A stretch of 64,000 nt of DNA, from assembly GCA_001839685.1 (NCBI GenBank), contig MLAK01000197.1, forward strand, positions 22,501-86,500. Reading direction: 5' to 3'. The translations under genes and the position numbers were made by a program. Below are positions 48,458-58,788 of the stretch, piece after piece; positions within the stretch are counted from its first letter, which is position 1; each line of letters opens with the position of its first letter. The stretch comes from Tritrichomonas foetus (taxonomy: Eukaryota; Parabasalia; Tritrichomonadida; Tritrichomonadidae). The notes under the pieces were generated by a model. The model made no database searches and was not told the origin of the DNA. It saw only the letters and a list, made by a program, of their open reading frames with translations.

Positions 48458-50302
48458 TTAGTCGTCTTCATCACTTGAAGTTTCTGTATGTCTAATGTGA
48501 TTTTGGTGTCTAGTTCGAACTCGAAGAGAAACTGGGTTAAGAGTTTCGTTTGTTTGAGATTGTACTTCATTTTGAATGATAATTGGAAGCGGAGGGCATG
48601 CATCTTCCATAAAAGATGTCAAAAGTGTAAGCTGGAATGGAAACACAGGTTTCAGCCGTGTTTTCATTGCTCGTGTTTCTATTGTTGTATGTGCAATACC
48701 CTGCTTTTTCTTTCTTTTTGTTAGATCAGAATCTGATTTCTGGTTTCTCTGCTCTTTAGATTTAGATGATTTCTTTGCTTTAGCTTTAGGTTTAGCTTGT
48801 TTAGGGACAAAAGTCACTTTCTTTTCTTTCCATGATAATTTTTCAATTGGATAAGGAATGTCAATATCAAATGGGAGAAAAAGTTCTTCATTTTGATGTA
48901 TTGCAATATTTTTAACCCGATGATGTGAAGAAATGCATTTTTCTTCGGGAAGAGGGCCGCATGTTTTGATTGCATATAACCCGACTTTGGGTTCTCCATC
49001 AACTTTAACAAGTTTAACAATACAATTAAAATTAAAAGACCTTCTAATATGCCGAATAATTTGATTAGAGCACTTTGAAACATTGAGAAGTAAACTTGTT
49101 TCTGGAATACTAATGCAATGTTGAGGAATTCCTTGTGATGCATCTATTTCATCTTCATGGCATAATAAACCCGTTACTTCACATATCAATTTATTAGCCT
49201 CTATTGGTTCTGATGCATGAACTAAATTATCACTAGATAGATGAATTAGATCTTCATTAGAGTGAAATAGTTCGATCTTAGGTAAGTTGGCTGATTCAAC
49301 ATTTGATCTAATAGAATCGGCAATAACCAGATGGTTATACAATTTTTCATGATTTTTAAACTTTCTTTTATAAAGCAAATTATATGATAATTCATCAATA
49401 GCATCCAATACATCAATTTTTTGGCAATTCAGTAACTCTGCTAATGATCCAACAAATATCCTCCAAAATTCATGAGAAAAGTCCATTAGATTGGGCAAGA
49501 ATAAAGACACATATTTTTTCATGACTCCTCTAAAAGATAGATTCGATTTATCCAAATCTTTTTCTAGCTGATTTCGAAATTCACCAGCTGGTATTTTATC
49601 CAGAAACTGTGCTTTATTAAAATCTGATTCAAGAAAGATTTTATGTTTTTTGCATTTTGAACTTTCTGAGAATAACAAAGTTGGTAAATGATAAGAATTT
49701 TCACTTTCATTACATTCTGAACATATGAAATGTGGTGGATTAGGTCCAAATGATAACCCAGCACAACTTTTATGAAGCCAGTAATGACATTTTTCGCATT
49801 GAATAAGTGGTTCATCATATTTTTTCACTTTTCCACAATGGCACTTTATTGGACGTATATTACAATATGGGCATATGAAATTGTTTTTCTGGCTTGCTAT
49901 ACCAACACATATTCCATGACAATGATATCCACAAATTGAGCATTTGATAAGAAGAACATTTTGGGTTTTATATTTTTTTAAAGTATCACTATCACAGACG
50001 CATCTAAGACTAACTTGCTGACGATGTGAATCATACATCACTGTAGGATGAGGAGGGTAGAATGATAATTTTGGTTTGCTGATATTATCGTTGTTATTTG
50101 GATTTGTTGTTTTAACATCATTATATATACATGATTTTTCGTTTGAATAATTATTTGTTTCCTTGTCTAAGCTTTGTATTGAAAACGATCTGTGATAAAT
50201 CAACTTTGCACTGCCTTCAATTGACGCTTGAACTGATGGAACCGTGACTAATGCTTCAATTTGACGTGTTGTATCGTGAATTACAGTGTCTGAACAGTTC
50301 AT
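48458..50302 (-). CDS. Double PHD-finger protein with degenerate Set3/MLL5-type SET region
   Basis: 614 residues. Two PHD fingers with complete C4-H-C3 ligands: first C101, C103, C121, C124, H129, C132, C144, C147; second C154, C156, C169, C172, H177, C180, C194, C197. PHD fingers read histone H3 tails. Residues about 350-480 (EPIEANKLICEVTGLL, then NQIIRHIRRSFNFNC, GLYAIKTCGPL, PFDIDIPYP) line up in order with the SET fold of Set3, MLL5 and UpSET proteins, whose hallmark is RFIRRSCxPN; here it reads RHIRRSFNFN. Key cofactor and substrate residues (NHS/PN, catalytic Tyr) are not conserved, so it is probably a non-catalytic reader, as Set3 and MLL5 are. The C-terminal part is Lys-rich (KPKAKAKKSSKSK, TKRKKKQG), consistent with nuclear import. 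The SET assignment is inference; the PHD fingers are clear. Confidence 0.85.
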   Translation of the reverse strand: MNCSDTVIHDTTRQIEALVTVPSVQASIEGSAKLIYHRSFSIQSLDKETNNYSNEKSCIYNDVKTTNPNNNDNISKPKLSFYPPHPTVMYDSHRQQVSLRCVCDSDTLKKYKTQNVLLIKCSICGYHCHGICVGIASQKNNFICPYCNIRPIKCHCGKVKKYDEPLIQCEKCHYWLHKSCAGLSFGPNPPHFICSECNESENSYHLPTLLFSESSKCKKHKIFLESDFNKAQFLDKIPAGEFRNQLEKDLDKSNLSFRGVMKKYVSLFLPNLMDFSHEFWRIFVGSLAELLNCQKIDVLDAIDELSYNLLYKRKFKNHEKLYNHLVIADSIRSNVESANLPKIELFHSNEDLIHLSSDNLVHASEPIEANKLICEVTGLLCHEDEIDASQGIPQHCISIPETSLLLNVSKCSNQIIRHIRRSFNFNCIVKLVKVDGEPKVGLYAIKTCGPLPEEKCISSHHRVKNIAIHQNEELFLPFDIDIPYPIEKLSWKEKKVTFVPKQAKPKAKAKKSSKSKEQRNQKSDSDLTKRKKKQGIAHTTIETRAMKTRLKPVFPFQLTLLTSFMEDACPPLPIIIQNEVQSQTNETLNPVSLRVRTRHQNHIRHTETSSDEDD

Positions 50303-50852
50303 AAGGAAAGGTTACCAAAAATCTGGAGTAAAATTTACAAATGGTTAAATTCTATAAACTATTCAAATAATTCTATAGGTGATTTTATAAACATTCAATT
50401 TTTTTGCTTTGACAACATTTGATGGAAAACTTTTGCATGCATTGAAAAACGTGTTCACAGAAAGAAACATGATTTTCGATATGTCGCAACCATACTCTAA
50501 TTTTTTTCTTATAAATAAGAAATTGATATTTTAACTATGTTTTTATGCCCGTAGTTTTACAATTCCATTTTTGCTACTTCGAGATATACCATTTATATAT
50601 AAAAATGAATTACATTCGAATAACTTTAAAATTATTTGCGGTTTTCATATTCACTTCCTCTTTTCATGCAAAATCTCATTATTCATTATCTTGATAGATC
50701 TATCAAGCTCCATTCTTTTCAGCTTATTATCTCCATTTGATATAATGACCATATATGCAGTTAAAAAGTTATGATCGAATAATAACGCCCGTTTCTTTTT
50801 TCTCCGAATTCAGAGAATTTTTTCTTTGTCCGTTATTTTTACATTGAAATTG
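50303..50852. other. Divergent intergenic region with an 18-bp palindrome
   Basis: 550 bp between the PHD gene (minus) and the 1629-residue coiled-coil gene (plus). It contains the perfect palindrome CTTGATAGATCTATCAAG at 50690-50707. No gene seen. Confidence 0.5.
50690..50707. repeat. Perfect 18-bp palindrome
   Basis: CTTGATAGATCTATCAAG equals its own reverse complement, with BglII core AGATCT. It lies 146 bp upstream of the ATG at 50853. A dimeric protein site is possible; one such palindrome by chance per window is also plausible at this base composition. Confidence 0.5.
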
Positions 50853-53800
50853 ATGTCGACTGAAGAATTTTCTCACTCCGACAGCTATAAAGGATACGTC
50901 AATTCCATTCTTAATAGCGTCCAAGAACGATCAGTTTCCGATCCAGTTTGGGGATGCAAAATTCCTGCAAATTATGAAGAATTACGCCAACATTGCTTAA
51001 CATTTATCGATAAATACAGTTCTACGCCTACTATTTCGCCCGGACAAATTGTTGCTTCACTCGATCCTTATGTTTCGACATTGAATGAATTTAATGACGA
51101 CTTTGTAAGCAAATTTAAAGATTCTATGATATCCGAAGTTCGCGTTCAAAAGTTTCGTGAACTAATTGACTTCTTTGAACATAACATTGACGTCTCCCTT
51201 GAAGTCGCTCAAGAGCAATGCGAAACTATTTACGATAATTTCCAACAAGAAACCGAACCATTTACAGCAATCACGCCAGAAGAACTTTCAAAAATGTGTC
51301 TCAGCCAAGCATATGAACGTTCAGAGCATCATCTTTTAATTAAAACGATTAGCGAATTTATTAATTATTTACCACTCTCAAAAATCTCAGAAACATGCAC
51401 ACATTTTATCAATTTATTCGTCACGAATCATCCCCTTCTTTTACAAAAGGGAGACTCAGGTGTGGCTGATGAATATAAGCCGCCATTAATTTTGACGCAA
51501 AATGAAGCTTTGGATGCAGAATTATTAAGATTAGCTGAAAACTTTTCAATTGGTGCAAAACAATCACAAAACGAAATTTTATATCAAGTCGGAAAATTAT
51601 TCATATCCAGTGCCGAAAGATCAGTAACATGGAACGTACTTTGCGTCAACGATCAAATTAGTGATCCAGCTGCAAGTAGTGTCCAATTCAAACTCTTTGC
51701 AGCACGCGCTCATACAAATATGGATGCATCAACACCACTTGATTATATTCCATCACATCGTCAAATTCACTTTGTTTCATCTTATCTTGATTCATTTGGC
51801 GGTAAAGTTGATGAAATTTTATGTGGGGAAGAATCATTTTTGCACGTCGCCAGTGCCCAAGTCATCCACCAACGCATCACTGAAATCACAAGAGGCGCCA
51901 CATCACACTTAGATGGACCAAATGCCACACCTGCTCAAAAACAAAGTGGAATCATTAAAATGAAGTTTTTGAGAACTCAAATGTTAAGACAAACTATTAT
52001 TTCAACTGTCAACTGGATGGTTTCACTCTTAAAACGTGTTGAACTTGATTTAAGAGATACACAATCACCAAATTGCATGTCAAATGCATCAATCCTTTTC
52101 GAAAGAGACGTTGTTGTTGAATCCAAGCAATTTCCACATTGTATTGTTGTCAGAAATCCATCAACTTCTCATAATGTCATTTACGAAGAGACACTTGATA
52201 TGATGGAACGAATTAGAAACGATTTGCTCAACTTTGGTTCATTTTATATCCGAAAATGGGAAAAAGAATGCGGATCACAAATTGATAGAAAATCAATTGT
52301 TGAAGATTTATATGAATGCGAAAGTAAATATCAAGCTTCAAAGAAAAAGCTTCTTGATGCACTTTTCGATCTTTATAATCGAACATACAGTGCAGATCAA
52401 TGCAAGAAATTATGTGATTTAATTAGATTCACTGTTTTATCACGTCCTGTCTTAGCACTTGATATATATGATTATGTGTCTATTCCATTTGACTTTAATT
52501 CACTCATTCTTGATCTCCAGGCTGAAGTTGTTGCATCCCAACACATTAAAAGTGTTGATGATCTTATCATGATCTTCAATGCAGTTAGAAAAGCAGTTTC
52601 TGTTGCTTCACTTAAACAAGATACACTTAATATTGATGCAAATGTTAACTTGGAATTCATTATGTGGACATATGTTAGAGATTTCTTAAAAGAAATTGAT
52701 ACTTCAACACCATCACTCACTGAATTGTTTGAAGATATTCAATTAAGCTCAAGAGTGAAAGCTCTTTTAGAAGCAGGTGCTCCACAATCTCCAGATCAAA
52801 TTCCTTATTATGCAAATCTTCAATCTGTTCGATTTGAAACCATAAGATCCATTATACTGTATCGAACATATCTTGCACAATGTGACGAAGATGAAGAAAC
52901 ACAACATCATCTTCCAAAGACACTTTTCTCTGAATTAAATGAAGAAGATGTTGAGTCGCCCAGTGGCTTCATTTTAGCAGTCGATGAAGTCAAAGAAGGT
53001 GGAGTTGAAATTTCAGGAGATGGATTAGAAACAATAAATAGACTTCAACAAGTTGATTCAGCTCTTCTTGATGCTATTACTAATTTCAACTTTACTATTA
53101 CAGAGTTGAAATCTCGTTTAAGCATGTTATCAGATTTTACCTTTGTTGAAGCCGTTCCAAAATGTTACACACATTATTTCAACACTGCAGCAGCCCAATC
53201 TGCAATTGAATTTCTAAATGCAAGAGAATATCCAAGCTTCCAATCAGTCCTTAAAATGAAAGCAAATATTCGTGAATCAATTCAAGTACTGAATTTGAAT
53301 GCTGGATCTCATCTTGAAGAACTTATTGCTGCACAACAAAAGCAAACATTAACGGTTGTTCAATTCCTTCAAAATCGAGGAAGACTTCCGGATGTTTTAA
53401 GATACCTCCAAATTTTCAATAATGGAACAGATAAAGTTCCAAACGTTCTTGAAGGATTTTCTAATATCGAGTCTGTTCAACCATCAATGCGTCGTGAAAA
53501 AGTTCGTGCAATTCTCGAATTTTATTCATTGGCTCTTTTATATGGTTTCTTGTCTTATCATGCAACAGCAATATCTAAAACTCTTGTAAAGATTCATAAG
53601 CATCAACGTAAACTTAGATTTGATGCACCACATTTAACTGAGTTAATTGAAGAGACTTCCTCACTTCAAAATGAAGCACAACGGTCACAAGCTGCAAAAA
53701 TGAGAGCAACTGATCTTTTATTAAGAATTAATGTTGCTTGTATCGAAGCTGGTTTGATATTTGGTCGTTCACATCATCCACACAGTCCAGACACAGCTCC

Positions 53801-55742
53801 AGCAATTCTTGACCTTTCTGGTGATTGGACTATTTCATCGGAAGAAATCAAAGAAAGACCACCAATGAACATCATGCAAACGATTGAAAGTGAACTTGAA
53901 CAGCTCCGTAATTTGAATATATCGCTTGATAATATTCACTTTTTGTTCCTTTGGCAATTTGATAATGAACAAAGACAAGCAATTAAAGTTCAATTTGATT
54001 CATTACAATCAGATAATCAACTTGTTGATCGTTTCAGACAATTACGTCAAAAGACACTTTTGATTCGACTTATGTCTTCACCTTCTTTCTCATGTGGTGA
54101 AATTTGTAGCTTCCCATCTCCATTCAATCATTATCTAATTATTATTGATAACATATTGAAAGAAAACAATGAAGGTTTGAGATTTGTTTTGCTTCATATC
54201 CTGATTCAAAGATGTATAAAGCGACCAAAATCAATTGAACCACCACAACTTGAAACTCCACCACTTGTTACCGAGAAAAGTCCATTCCTTGCTGATGTTG
54301 ATGCTCTTCCACAAGAAACAAAAAGTGATACACTTCATCCAGCTTTGGCTCAGTTTATTGAAAACCTTCAATTGCACTCAAAAAGTGATACAAGAAGTGA
54401 AATTAAGATTTCCCAATTCCACGTCAATCAAGCTCTTCTTAAATTCTCACAATCAATTGCACAATTATTTGATTCGTCACTTGTTGAATCGCATAAAGCC
54501 TTTTTAGGACTTCATACAATGTTATATGATTCTAATCATAAACATGAAGATCTTTTCCGTAAAAGAGTTCAAGCAATTAATAGAGAAGCAAGAACATTTA
54601 ATAGAAAGCTTCAAACCGCACTTGCTGATCGTTCACATACTGTTGGTTATGAAATCAATTTACTCCAAGAAACCTTAAAATCGAGTAAATTTGATAAAAA
54701 TGAACGTCAGAAAGCGATTCGTAGAAGATTAAGAGAAGAATATTCACCACAAGTTCGAGAAATGACACTTCAACTCTTCTCACTCAAACATAACCTCGAA
54801 CAATATCAAAAGAACTTACAACATGAAATTGAAGGAAATATGTTTGAAATTAAGAAACAATCAATTTCACAACTCCTTCGATCACAAAACCTTCCAGAAG
54901 AAGTGAAAGATTCAATGAAACAAGCGTTCGACTTCGATGATGCTTTACATGAACTTATGGAAACTAAATCTGAACTTTCTTCTACAGTCTTTAAGTTGCG
55001 TGCAATGCGTTTACTTCAAGATTTCGCAGTTCGTTCAGATTTCCAAGTTCGTTTAAAGAAAATCGAAGAACAAAGAGAAATGGTTAAACAAGAAAACAAT
55101 GAATTCACTAAAGAAAGAGATGTTAAAGAAGCAGCTCTTAAACAACAATATACCACTGTTATGCAAAGTGTTCGATCTGCTGAAAAAGAAGTTGAAAAAC
55201 TTCGAAGAGAACTCGAACTTGAAAACAAGAATCGTAATAAGCTTCGTGAATGGAGACAGAAACATGAAAAACGAGTTTCTGTTCTCGAAAAGAAACTGAA
55301 GAGACTTACAGAATGGTCTAAATATAAACCAGATAAACTCATTTTCGAACTTGATCAAATTGAGAAAGAAATTGAAAGAAGGAAAAGAGCGAAAGAACGT
55401 GGTCCTGCACTTCTCGAAAAGACTAAAACTGCAGTTAATAAAGAATTAAAGAGATGTCAATATCAATTGCAGGTTCATGAACAGATGAAAGCAGATATTG
55501 AAAAGGAAAGTAGTGCATCACTCGCTAAGCAGAATTTGACATTCTCAAACGAGATGCAAAATGCTGATTTGGTCGCCGTCATGAACGAAAATGAAAGACT
55601 CAAAGAAGAAAATGAGCAACTTCAACAAAGATTGGCTGAACTTAGCTTACAAATTGCAGCTGTCTCACAAATTACTATCGGTGGAAGAAAGAATGAAGCT
55701 GGTCTTAAAGTTAAAGCATCAAGACTTGATGGCCTCTGCTAA
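50853..55742 (+). CDS. Large helical and coiled-coil protein, unrecognised
   Basis: I start at ATG 50853 (MSTEEFSHSD), giving 1629 residues; the frame is open to a TTG at 50826 but that adds only nine residues. Residues 1-1370 are mostly alpha-helical without low complexity (WGCKIPANYEEL, GKVDEILCGEESFLHV, FLFLWQFDNEQRQAIKVQFDS). From about 1380 to 1615 a continuous coiled coil follows (FQVRLKKIEEQREMVKQEN, KEVEKLRRELELE). The body vaguely recalls CCDC162-like proteins of flagellates, but I cannot support that match. A cytoskeletal or axoneme-associated role would suit a flagellated protist; this is inference. No signal or membrane segment. Confidence 0.85.
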   Translation: MSTEEFSHSDSYKGYVNSILNSVQERSVSDPVWGCKIPANYEELRQHCLTFIDKYSSTPTISPGQIVASLDPYVSTLNEFNDDFVSKFKDSMISEVRVQKFRELIDFFEHNIDVSLEVAQEQCETIYDNFQQETEPFTAITPEELSKMCLSQAYERSEHHLLIKTISEFINYLPLSKISETCTHFINLFVTNHPLLLQKGDSGVADEYKPPLILTQNEALDAELLRLAENFSIGAKQSQNEILYQVGKLFISSAERSVTWNVLCVNDQISDPAASSVQFKLFAARAHTNMDASTPLDYIPSHRQIHFVSSYLDSFGGKVDEILCGEESFLHVASAQVIHQRITEITRGATSHLDGPNATPAQKQSGIIKMKFLRTQMLRQTIISTVNWMVSLLKRVELDLRDTQSPNCMSNASILFERDVVVESKQFPHCIVVRNPSTSHNVIYEETLDMMERIRNDLLNFGSFYIRKWEKECGSQIDRKSIVEDLYECESKYQASKKKLLDALFDLYNRTYSADQCKKLCDLIRFTVLSRPVLALDIYDYVSIPFDFNSLILDLQAEVVASQHIKSVDDLIMIFNAVRKAVSVASLKQDTLNIDANVNLEFIMWTYVRDFLKEIDTSTPSLTELFEDIQLSSRVKALLEAGAPQSPDQIPYYANLQSVRFETIRSIILYRTYLAQCDEDEETQHHLPKTLFSELNEEDVESPSGFILAVDEVKEGGVEISGDGLETINRLQQVDSALLDAITNFNFTITELKSRLSMLSDFTFVEAVPKCYTHYFNTAAAQSAIEFLNAREYPSFQSVLKMKANIRESIQVLNLNAGSHLEELIAAQQKQTLTVVQFLQNRGRLPDVLRYLQIFNNGTDKVPNVLEGFSNIESVQPSMRREKVRAILEFYSLALLYGFLSYHATAISKTLVKIHKHQRKLRFDAPHLTELIEETSSLQNEAQRSQAAKMRATDLLLRINVACIEAGLIFGRSHHPHSPDTAPAILDLSGDWTISSEEIKERPPMNIMQTIESELEQLRNLNISLDNIHFLFLWQFDNEQRQAIKVQFDSLQSDNQLVDRFRQLRQKTLLIRLMSSPSFSCGEICSFPSPFNHYLIIIDNILKENNEGLRFVLLHILIQRCIKRPKSIEPPQLETPPLVTEKSPFLADVDALPQETKSDTLHPALAQFIENLQLHSKSDTRSEIKISQFHVNQALLKFSQSIAQLFDSSLVESHKAFLGLHTMLYDSNHKHEDLFRKRVQAINREARTFNRKLQTALADRSHTVGYEINLLQETLKSSKFDKNERQKAIRRRLREEYSPQVREMTLQLFSLKHNLEQYQKNLQHEIEGNMFEIKKQSISQLLRSQNLPEEVKDSMKQAFDFDDALHELMETKSELSSTVFKLRAMRLLQDFAVRSDFQVRLKKIEEQREMVKQENNEFTKERDVKEAALKQQYTTVMQSVRSAEKEVEKLRRELELENKNRNKLREWRQKHEKRVSVLEKKLKRLTEWSKYKPDKLIFELDQIEKEIERRKRAKERGPALLEKTKTAVNKELKRCQYQLQVHEQMKADIEKESSASLAKQNLTFSNEMQNADLVAVMNENERLKEENEQLQQRLAELSLQIAAVSQITIGGRKNEAGLKVKASRLDGLC

Positions 55743-56325
55743 TTTGAATAATTTTCGAACATTTGTTATTTTATAATTTATTTGTTTTTGGTACAATATT
55801 TTCTTGATTGAAATGCTGCATTTGTCGATAGAAAGACAAAGAGAAACATTTTTTGTAATTTCACACATTAAAAATATTAATTATCTACATTTTATTTATT
55901 TTTCCTACATTTTATCTATTTTTTCTAATATTGCATTTATTAATTGTTAATTACATTCATTGAAGTTTTAAATGAATGATAAAGCTATAGTCAAAGCTTT
56001 TCGTAGTGGCTTTAATTTACTACCATAATGAAGAGTTCACAAAATTCTCTAAAGATACATTCATGTACCAAAATTCATCTTTGTTAAATTTTCAGCAGCA
56101 AAAAAAAGATCAGAGACTCATTTGGAATTTTTATGTCTGTATTCAATTTATGACTCATTGTCCATTTATCTTCTGAATTATTTAATTTGCAGAGAAGATG
56201 TTTTGAAGCAAAAACGCATTTCTTCTCAAAAGATAAACTTTTTCTGTTACACGGTGTCCTCAAATGCTGAAAAAGTTGTTTATTTAGAAGAAATCGTTAT
56301 TTTTTGATACTTCGAAGTTCATTTT
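55743..56325. other. Intergenic spacer with 20-bp imperfect duplication
   Basis: 583 bp, AT-rich. Two adjacent copies of CTACATTTTATTTATTTTTC-like sequence lie at 55885-55904 and 55905-55924. A 61-codon frame at 56122-56307 is not convincing. No other structure. Confidence 0.45.
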
Positions 56326-58788
56326 ATGGATCCTGAAGGAAATTTGCAAGATCCAAATGATATGAACGATAATCTATACGATCCAGCAAACGATCCTATG
56401 AACGGTTATGACGATAACGAGCAATACAATGAAATGGACGAGATGAATCAAATGCAGCCTCCAGATGACGACGATGACGAGGCTTCCAAGCTCCAAGATT
56501 TTTTTAAAAATTATGACCCTTCAAATCAAGAACAACCGCCCGAAGAAAATAATGAGGATCAAAATAATTCAACGCAGCAGCCGCCGGATGATAGTGGAGA
56601 AGACGAACTCTCAAAAATGAATGCCTTTTTTCAGCAATATGATGGAAGTCAAGCCACGCCTGAATCAAATCAGATCGAAAATCCAGATCCAAGCCAGCAG
56701 CAATATTTTTCCACATACGATCCCGAAAATAAAGCCATTCCTAAACCGGACCAAAGTCCAGACGATTCATCAAATAATGAAAATGAAATGGCGAATCTCC
56801 AAAATTTTTTCAATAATTACGATCAAAAGTTAAATGAAGATCCAAATCAAACTGCCCCGCCTGATGACACCACCGAGGAAAATGAAAATAATTCTGAAAA
56901 TATTCAAATTAATGAAAGTGGTGAAAATGGTGAAAGTGAAAATGTTGGAGATGCTCAAATGTTGGGAAATGATAATCAGACAGAAATGGTGGCCCCACCA
57001 ATGGAAGAAAATGATGACAATAACGAAAATTTCAATCAAGAAGTGATTATGCCACAAAACAATGAAGATCAAATGATGCCTCCAGAGGATGATGCAAATG
57101 ATAATGATTTTACGAACGATAGAGTGTCAACACCAGACATCAGCCAAAGGCCAGTTAATGAACATGGATCACGCTCACGCCAGCTGGATACAACAGACAT
57201 TGCCATGTCTCTTCTACCACCTCAAAATGATGATACTGATATTGACCAGCAAATGATGATTCAACCAGAAGAACAGCAAATGATAATGCCTGAAGAGCAG
57301 CAAATGTTTGATCCTGAAGAACAACAAGTTAAAATGTTGAATGAAGTTAATGAAATTGAAATTTCCCCAGAAACTCATCAAGAACAGCAAATGATTCAAC
57401 CGGAAGAACAACAAATGATTCAACCAGAAGAACAACAAATGATTCAACCAGAAGAACAACAAATGATTCAACCAGAAGAACAACAAATGATTCAACCAGA
57501 AGAACAACAAATGATTCAACCAGAAGAACAACAAATGATTCAACCAGAAGAACAACAAATGATTCAACCAGAAGAACAACAAATGATTCAACCAGAAGAA
57601 CAACAAATGATACAACCGGAAGAGCAGCAAATAATGCCAATGAATGACTTCAATGATCAAGAGCAAATAAATCCGTCTGATGAAGAAACTCCACAAAATG
57701 AGGAAAATAATGAAGAAACTAAAGATAAAGAAAATGCGCCATCTGAAGAAGGAATGCAAGTAACTGATACAGTCACATCAAGTCGAATACTATCCACAAG
57801 ACATTCTTCAACTAAAATTAGCCTTTCAAAACTTCCTCCACTTGCAACATCGCCTGAGTTAGATGCTGAAAATCGAAGACTTTTGAAAAACTTTGTAAAT
57901 CGTGGGAAATTGCCAGATATTTCTTCAAGAGTACAACTCATTCAATTTATTCAACGTGAAAAAGTAAACAGTGTTGTTGCTCAAAAATTTGATGAAGCTC
58001 AAAATTATCAAAATATTCTACAGCGTTATCAAAAAGCGATTACTGATCAAGAAGTTAAAGATAGAAATAAATTAAGACTTGACAATTTAGATAAAAAACT
58101 AAATGAAACAAAAGCATCGATTGCAAAAATGAATAAAGAAACCCAAGAAAAAATAAAAGAGGAAAAAGAAAAACAAAAAGAAAGACGATATGAACTTAAG
58201 ATGAAACAAGATGAAGAATTAACTCAATTTGAAAGTAGGTGGAATGATCAAGAATTCCTGAAAAAATTTGCAAAACCATCATCTAGACTTTTAACAATGA
58301 AAGGAATGGAAAGATCAATGGTTTTAACAAAAATGTTCGACCAAGCTGAAGATATTCATCATAAAGTGAAAGAATTAGAAAAAGATGAATCAAGAATTGC
58401 TCAAGAAAATGCTTATCGAGAAATGGACAAAGAACGTAGGAAAATTTTGTATAAGCAAGCACAAGAAATGAAAATATTTGAGCAACATTGTGCAAGACAG
58501 ATCGATATAATTAAGCATGACCAGGAAATGAAAATAAGTTCGATTGCAGCAAGGCAAACCAAACTTGAATCCGAAATTGATGAATGGAAGATGAATCCCC
58601 CTACAGCATTGCCACCAATTGCTTCAATTATTCCTGATCTTGGCCATCAATCAGTGATGACTCCACGTACAGTACAAAGATACTCAGCATATAAAAAGAT
58701 TAATAAGGCGCCAGTAATTTCAATTAAGCCCCTAGGAAAAGTGAAACCAAAGAAAAGACCGAGAACAGCTTTTTCTGATACTTATTAG
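56326..58788 (+). CDS. Disordered Q/E/P-rich repeat protein with C-terminal coiled coil
   Basis: 820 residues. Residues 1-160 are acidic and Asn/Gln/Pro-rich and contain a repeated short motif: DDDDEASKLQDFFKNYD, then ELSKMNAFFQQYD, then EMANLQNFFNNYD, plus a weaker QQQYFSTYD, i.e. L..FF.NYD preceded by an acidic PPDD stretch. Residues 354-433 are ten tandem QQMIQPEE octapeptides, with imperfect copies just before. From about 500 the protein changes: a basic helical coiled coil (LPDISSRVQLIQFIQREKVNSVVA, KEKQKERRYELKMKQ) of a type repeatedly seen in trichomonad proteins, ending in a Lys/Pro-rich tail. No signal or membrane segment. Role unknown; the short motif suggests multivalent binding of one partner. 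Confidence 0.85.
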   Translation: MDPEGNLQDPNDMNDNLYDPANDPMNGYDDNEQYNEMDEMNQMQPPDDDDDEASKLQDFFKNYDPSNQEQPPEENNEDQNNSTQQPPDDSGEDELSKMNAFFQQYDGSQATPESNQIENPDPSQQQYFSTYDPENKAIPKPDQSPDDSSNNENEMANLQNFFNNYDQKLNEDPNQTAPPDDTTEENENNSENIQINESGENGESENVGDAQMLGNDNQTEMVAPPMEENDDNNENFNQEVIMPQNNEDQMMPPEDDANDNDFTNDRVSTPDISQRPVNEHGSRSRQLDTTDIAMSLLPPQNDDTDIDQQMMIQPEEQQMIMPEEQQMFDPEEQQVKMLNEVNEIEISPETHQEQQMIQPEEQQMIQPEEQQMIQPEEQQMIQPEEQQMIQPEEQQMIQPEEQQMIQPEEQQMIQPEEQQMIQPEEQQMIQPEEQQIMPMNDFNDQEQINPSDEETPQNEENNEETKDKENAPSEEGMQVTDTVTSSRILSTRHSSTKISLSKLPPLATSPELDAENRRLLKNFVNRGKLPDISSRVQLIQFIQREKVNSVVAQKFDEAQNYQNILQRYQKAITDQEVKDRNKLRLDNLDKKLNETKASIAKMNKETQEKIKEEKEKQKERRYELKMKQDEELTQFESRWNDQEFLKKFAKPSSRLLTMKGMERSMVLTKMFDQAEDIHHKVKELEKDESRIAQENAYREMDKERRKILYKQAQEMKIFEQHCARQIDIIKHDQEMKISSIAARQTKLESEIDEWKMNPPTALPPIASIIPDLGHQSVMTPRTVQRYSAYKKINKAPVISIKPLGKVKPKKRPRTAFSDTY
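57385..57624 (+). repeat. 24-bp tandem repeat, ten units (octapeptide QQMIQPEE)
   Basis: Ten head-to-tail 24-bp units starting at 57385. The inner units are identical (CAACAAATGATTCAACCAGA with GAA after it); outer ones carry synonymous CAG, CCG or ATA changes, the usual sign of recent central expansion by slippage or unequal exchange. The period keeps the frame. Imperfect copies lie upstream at about 57253-57330. Confidence 0.95.

Noticed and set aside
57214..57759. 181-codon minus-strand frame
   Set aside because: It is open only because the sense 24-bp repeat has no stops in that frame; its protein is a low-complexity mirror of the repeat.
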